From NCBI GenBank assembly GCA_021199355.1, contig JAJQIF010000005.1, positions 1 to 64,000 on the forward strand: DNA of 64,000 nt, written 5' to 3'. The position numbers and the translations under genes are program-made. Positions 59,687 through 64,000 of the stretch are shown piece after piece (within the stretch, counting starts at the first letter, position 1; every line of letters begins with the position of its first letter). The notes below the pieces were generated by a model. That model did not search any database and had not been told where the DNA came from. It worked only from the letters and a program-made list of their open reading frames with translations. The DNA is from Oscillospiraceae bacterium (GTDB lineage Bacteria > Bacillota > Clostridia > Oscillospirales > Ruminococcaceae).

Positions 59687-59713
59687 TTTTGAATTACGGA
59701 AAGGAGCGACCAT

Positions 59714-60037
59714 ATGAACACCGCTATTTACACAACAAAAGAGATTGCCGACAAGGTGCGCCCGATTGCGGAGAAGTACGGTGCGGATAAGGTTTATCTT
59801 TTCGGCTCCTATGCAAGAAATGAGGCGACCGAGGACAGCGATATTGATTTTTACGTTGAGTTCTCGAAGCCAATCGGTCTGAAATATTGCAGTTTCTTCA
59901 GCGACATCGAGGACAGCGTCGACAAGAAGATTGACATCGTCACGAAGGACGCACTCTATAATCCCGTCACGGTCACTATCAACGAAGATTTTATCAAGAG
60001 AGTGCTTGAGGAGCGGAAGTGTATATATGAACAGTAA
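59714..60037 (+). CDS. MNT-domain nucleotidyltransferase (type VII TA antitoxin-like)
   Basis: YLFGSYARNEATEDSDIDFYVE (GSX10DXD). Confidence 0.88.
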   Translation: MNTAIYTTKEIADKVRPIAEKYGADKVYLFGSYARNEATEDSDIDFYVEFSKPIGLKYCSFFSDIEDSVDKKIDIVTKDALYNPVTVTINEDFIKRVLEERKCIYEQ

Positions 60038-60380
60038 GGACACAAATGCGGCTTCGCATATGCTTGCGCACTGCGAGCGGATTGACAGATATCTTGACCG
60101 TTGCAATAGAAGTCTTCAGGAGTTCATGAACAATGAGCTTGTGCAGGACGGAGTCACGATGCAGCTTCTTGCGATGGGTGAGCTGACGACTCACTTCACT
60201 GATGAGTTCAGAACGACCTATGCGGACAGAATCGACTGGCGCAACTTCAAACAGCTCCGCAACGTCTGCGCCCACAGATACGGCACCATCGACTATAAGA
60301 TTATCTGGGACATAGCGACAGATGAGCTTCCCGGGGTGAAGGATTTCTTTGAAGAAATTGCAGAGAAAGCGGATAAATAA
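60027..60380 (+). CDS. HEPN-domain HepT-like toxin
   Basis: RNVCAHRYGTIDYKIIWDIA (RX4HXY); ATG 60027 overlaps MNT stop. Confidence 0.87.
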   Translation: MNSKDTNAASHMLAHCERIDRYLDRCNRSLQEFMNNELVQDGVTMQLLAMGELTTHFTDEFRTTYADRIDWRNFKQLRNVCAHRYGTIDYKIIWDIATDELPGVKDFFEEIAEKADK

Positions 60381-60385
60381 GATTA

Positions 60386-60642
60386 TGTATTTACACCTCG
60401 GCAACAACGTTTCCGTCTACGAGAAGAACATCATTGCGATAATGGACATCGAGAACGCGTCGACATCGAAGATTACGAAGGAATATCTTTCGGCGGTCGG
60501 GCGGTCGAAGCAGGTCATCTACTGCTCCTACGACATGCCGAAGAGCTTTATCGTAACTTTGGATGATGATCTGACGGAGAGGGTATATATATCGTCACTG
60601 GCAAGCAGGACGCTGATAAAAAGGTTAAATAACGCACATTGA
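60386..60642 (+). CDS. remB: RemB/DUF370 regulator
   Basis: MYLHLGNNVSVYEKNIIAIMDIENASTSKITKEYLS; position between recF and gyrB. Confidence 0.88.
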
Positions 60643-60647
60643 TATAA

Positions 60648-62627
<1,980 letters not shown>

Positions 62628-62763
62628 AACCCCTCCGGCACTTCGTGCCACCTCCCCTTTCAGGGGAGGCTATGACTGCATCAATATAACTTTTGAGAGA
62701 AAACAAATAGGCTCCCCTGAAAGGGGAGCTGGATGCGCCGAAGGCGCAGACTGAGGGGTTTCC
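62628..62763. repeat. Dispersed MITE/REP-like element, full copy
   Basis: AACCCCTCCGGCACTTCGTGCCACCTCCCCTTTCAGGGGAGGC ... GGCTCCCCTGAAAGGGGAGCTGGATGCGCCGAAGGCGCAGACTGAGGGGTTT. Confidence 0.85.
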
Positions 62764-62777
62764 TGAAAGGAGAAATT

Positions 62778-63392
62778 ATGTCCGACCAAATCGAAACAAC
62801 CGAAATCACCCCAACCGAGCCCGCCGAGTATGTCTCTTCCTGCGACACCATTGAGTATGGTTTTGACGAGGAGAGCTGGCTTGAGGGGTACGATATGTAT
62901 TACAAATTGTATAGAAGAAAGAGGACGATTTGCTTTGTCGTGCTTTTCTTGGTGCTGGCGGCGCTGTTCGTTCAGCAGGTCGTATTGGATCCGACCTATG
63001 GCGTCGGCTGGACCTGTCTTGCTATATGCCTGGCAATAGCGCTGGTCTATGCTCTTGCGCCGGCTTATGAGAAAAGAAACGTCAAGCGTGCCCTTCCTGC
63101 CATCGAAAACGACCGACATGTGTTGAAAATCTATCCCGAAAAAATTACCGTCCGTACAATTTTGCCAGAAGATGACGCTCAGTATTTGGAACCGGACGAG
63201 TCCGGAAACCTCATGCCCTACCCCGAAATCCCCGAGACGGTGATTGACCTCACGGATAAGACCCTCAAGACCGCCGAGACGGACAAGATGTTCGCGGTCT
63301 ATACGAAATATACGCAGAGTATTATTCCGAAGGCGGATTTGAGTGAGGAGGAGCTTGAGAGGCTTAAACAATGCGTAATTCGTAGAGCGTGA
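62778..63392 (+). CDS. Hypothetical membrane protein (YcxB-like)
   Basis: Two hydrophobic helices TICFVVLFLVLAALFVQQVV and WTCLAICLAIALVYALAP; C-terminal KTAETDKMFAVYTKYTQSIIPKADLS. Confidence 0.65.
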   Translation: MSDQIETTEITPTEPAEYVSSCDTIEYGFDEESWLEGYDMYYKLYRRKRTICFVVLFLVLAALFVQQVVLDPTYGVGWTCLAICLAIALVYALAPAYEKRNVKRALPAIENDRHVLKIYPEKITVRTILPEDDAQYLEPDESGNLMPYPEIPETVIDLTDKTLKTAETDKMFAVYTKYTQSIIPKADLSEEELERLKQCVIRRA

Positions 63393-63584
63393 ATCGTAAT
63401 TTTTCTGAGAAATAATCATTTTCCCGACCTCGGGAAAATAGGTGTAAATAGTGGATTTTAGGGTTGTTGGCAGAATAATTAAACAATAGAGATAATGAAT
63501 AAATTGCTTGCAAATCAGCACCGACAATTGTCGGCTACGACGACTGGCGTCGTCTCCGCCGATGCGACCCCTACGTGGTCGCAC

Positions 63585-63670
63585 CCCTCCACCACCGCAC
63601 TTCGTGCGGCGGTCCCCCTCCCCTTTCAGGGGAGGCTATAACTGCCTCTTTGTGACTTCTTGAAATAGGA
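63585..63670. repeat. Dispersed MITE/REP-like element, partial copy
   Basis: CACCCCTCCACCACCGCACTTCGTGCGGCGGTCCCCCTCCCCTTTCAGGGGAGGC. Confidence 0.75.
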
Positions 63671-63679
63671 GAGATTTAT

Positions 63680-64000
63680 TTGTCCCGTAATGAACATTTC
63701 ACTGGTTACAATTCGAAGCTGAAAAGCAAGGCTCGGAAGCTAAGGAAGAATATGACATCGGAAGAGTCTCACTTATGGTATGACTTCCTAAGAAACTATC
63801 CGATAAAAGTATATCGTCAGCGGGCTATCGACTATTTTATTGCTGATTTCTATTGTTCTGAGGCAAAACTGATAATTGAACTTGATGGAAACCAACATTA
63901 TACCGAGGATGGTATAATTCAAGATGAGGTCAGGACAGAGTTTCTTGAGAGGTATGGGTTAGAAGTTCTGCGATTCACTAACGAAGATGTAAAGTACAGA
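63680..64000 (+). CDS. DUF559 endonuclease-like protein, truncated at right edge
   Basis: TTG start frame: YNSKLKSKARKLRKNMTSEESHLWYDFLRNYPIKVYRQRAIDYFIADFYCSEAKLIIELDGNQHY; open to window end. Confidence 0.85.
   Translation, partial: MSRNEHFTGYNSKLKSKARKLRKNMTSEESHLWYDFLRNYPIKVYRQRAIDYFIADFYCSEAKLIIELDGNQHYTEDGIIQDEVRTEFLERYGLEVLRFTNEDVKYR

Noticed and set aside
62670-63584. 304-aa minus-strand ORF opposite the YcxB-like gene
   Set aside because: Overlaps a MITE-like repeat and an opposing ORF with transmembrane helices and RBS; composition looks non-coding.

Overview
The window is a ~64 kb Clostridia-like chromosomal segment, probably Oscillospirales/Ruminococcaceae-like (inferred from gene content only). 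It contains the replication origin neighbourhood: minus strand serS-parB-parA-noc-like-rsmG-mnmG-mnmE-jag-yidC-yidD-rnpA-rpmH, then plus strand dnaA-dnaN-yaaA-recF-remB-gyrB. To its left is a long accessory/defence region. It holds a truncated Eco57I-like type IIG methylase plus PLD-SNF2 helicase, a decayed mobilization module with three tandem large serine recombinases, and a ToxN/AbiQ-type type III toxin-antitoxin locus with 42-nt repeats. It also holds an AbiE system, a six-gene operon built around McrBC, a WYL regulator, DinD, and a decayed TnpX-like recombinase. More toxin/defence genes lie inside the housekeeping block: a second, CptN-like type III TA candidate, a VapD-like pair, a PBECR4-like nuclease, a DUF1016 nuclease between dnaN and yaaA, and an MNT/HEPN pair between recF and remB. 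The best candidates for something undescribed are: (1) the McrB-McrC-Sel1-Sel1-McrB_N-like-HD hydrolase operon; (2) an origin with a dense cluster of TTTCAAC motifs next to a DnaA-trio-like tract, paired with a DnaA carrying an altered DNA-recognition motif; (3) two unrelated-looking type III TA loci; (4) a SAM-riboswitch-like element ahead of a MORN/YwqK-like gene; (5) an unexplained 80-nt tandem hairpin repeat upstream of the PBECR4 gene. All family calls come from reading the sequence and from memory; no database search was run.
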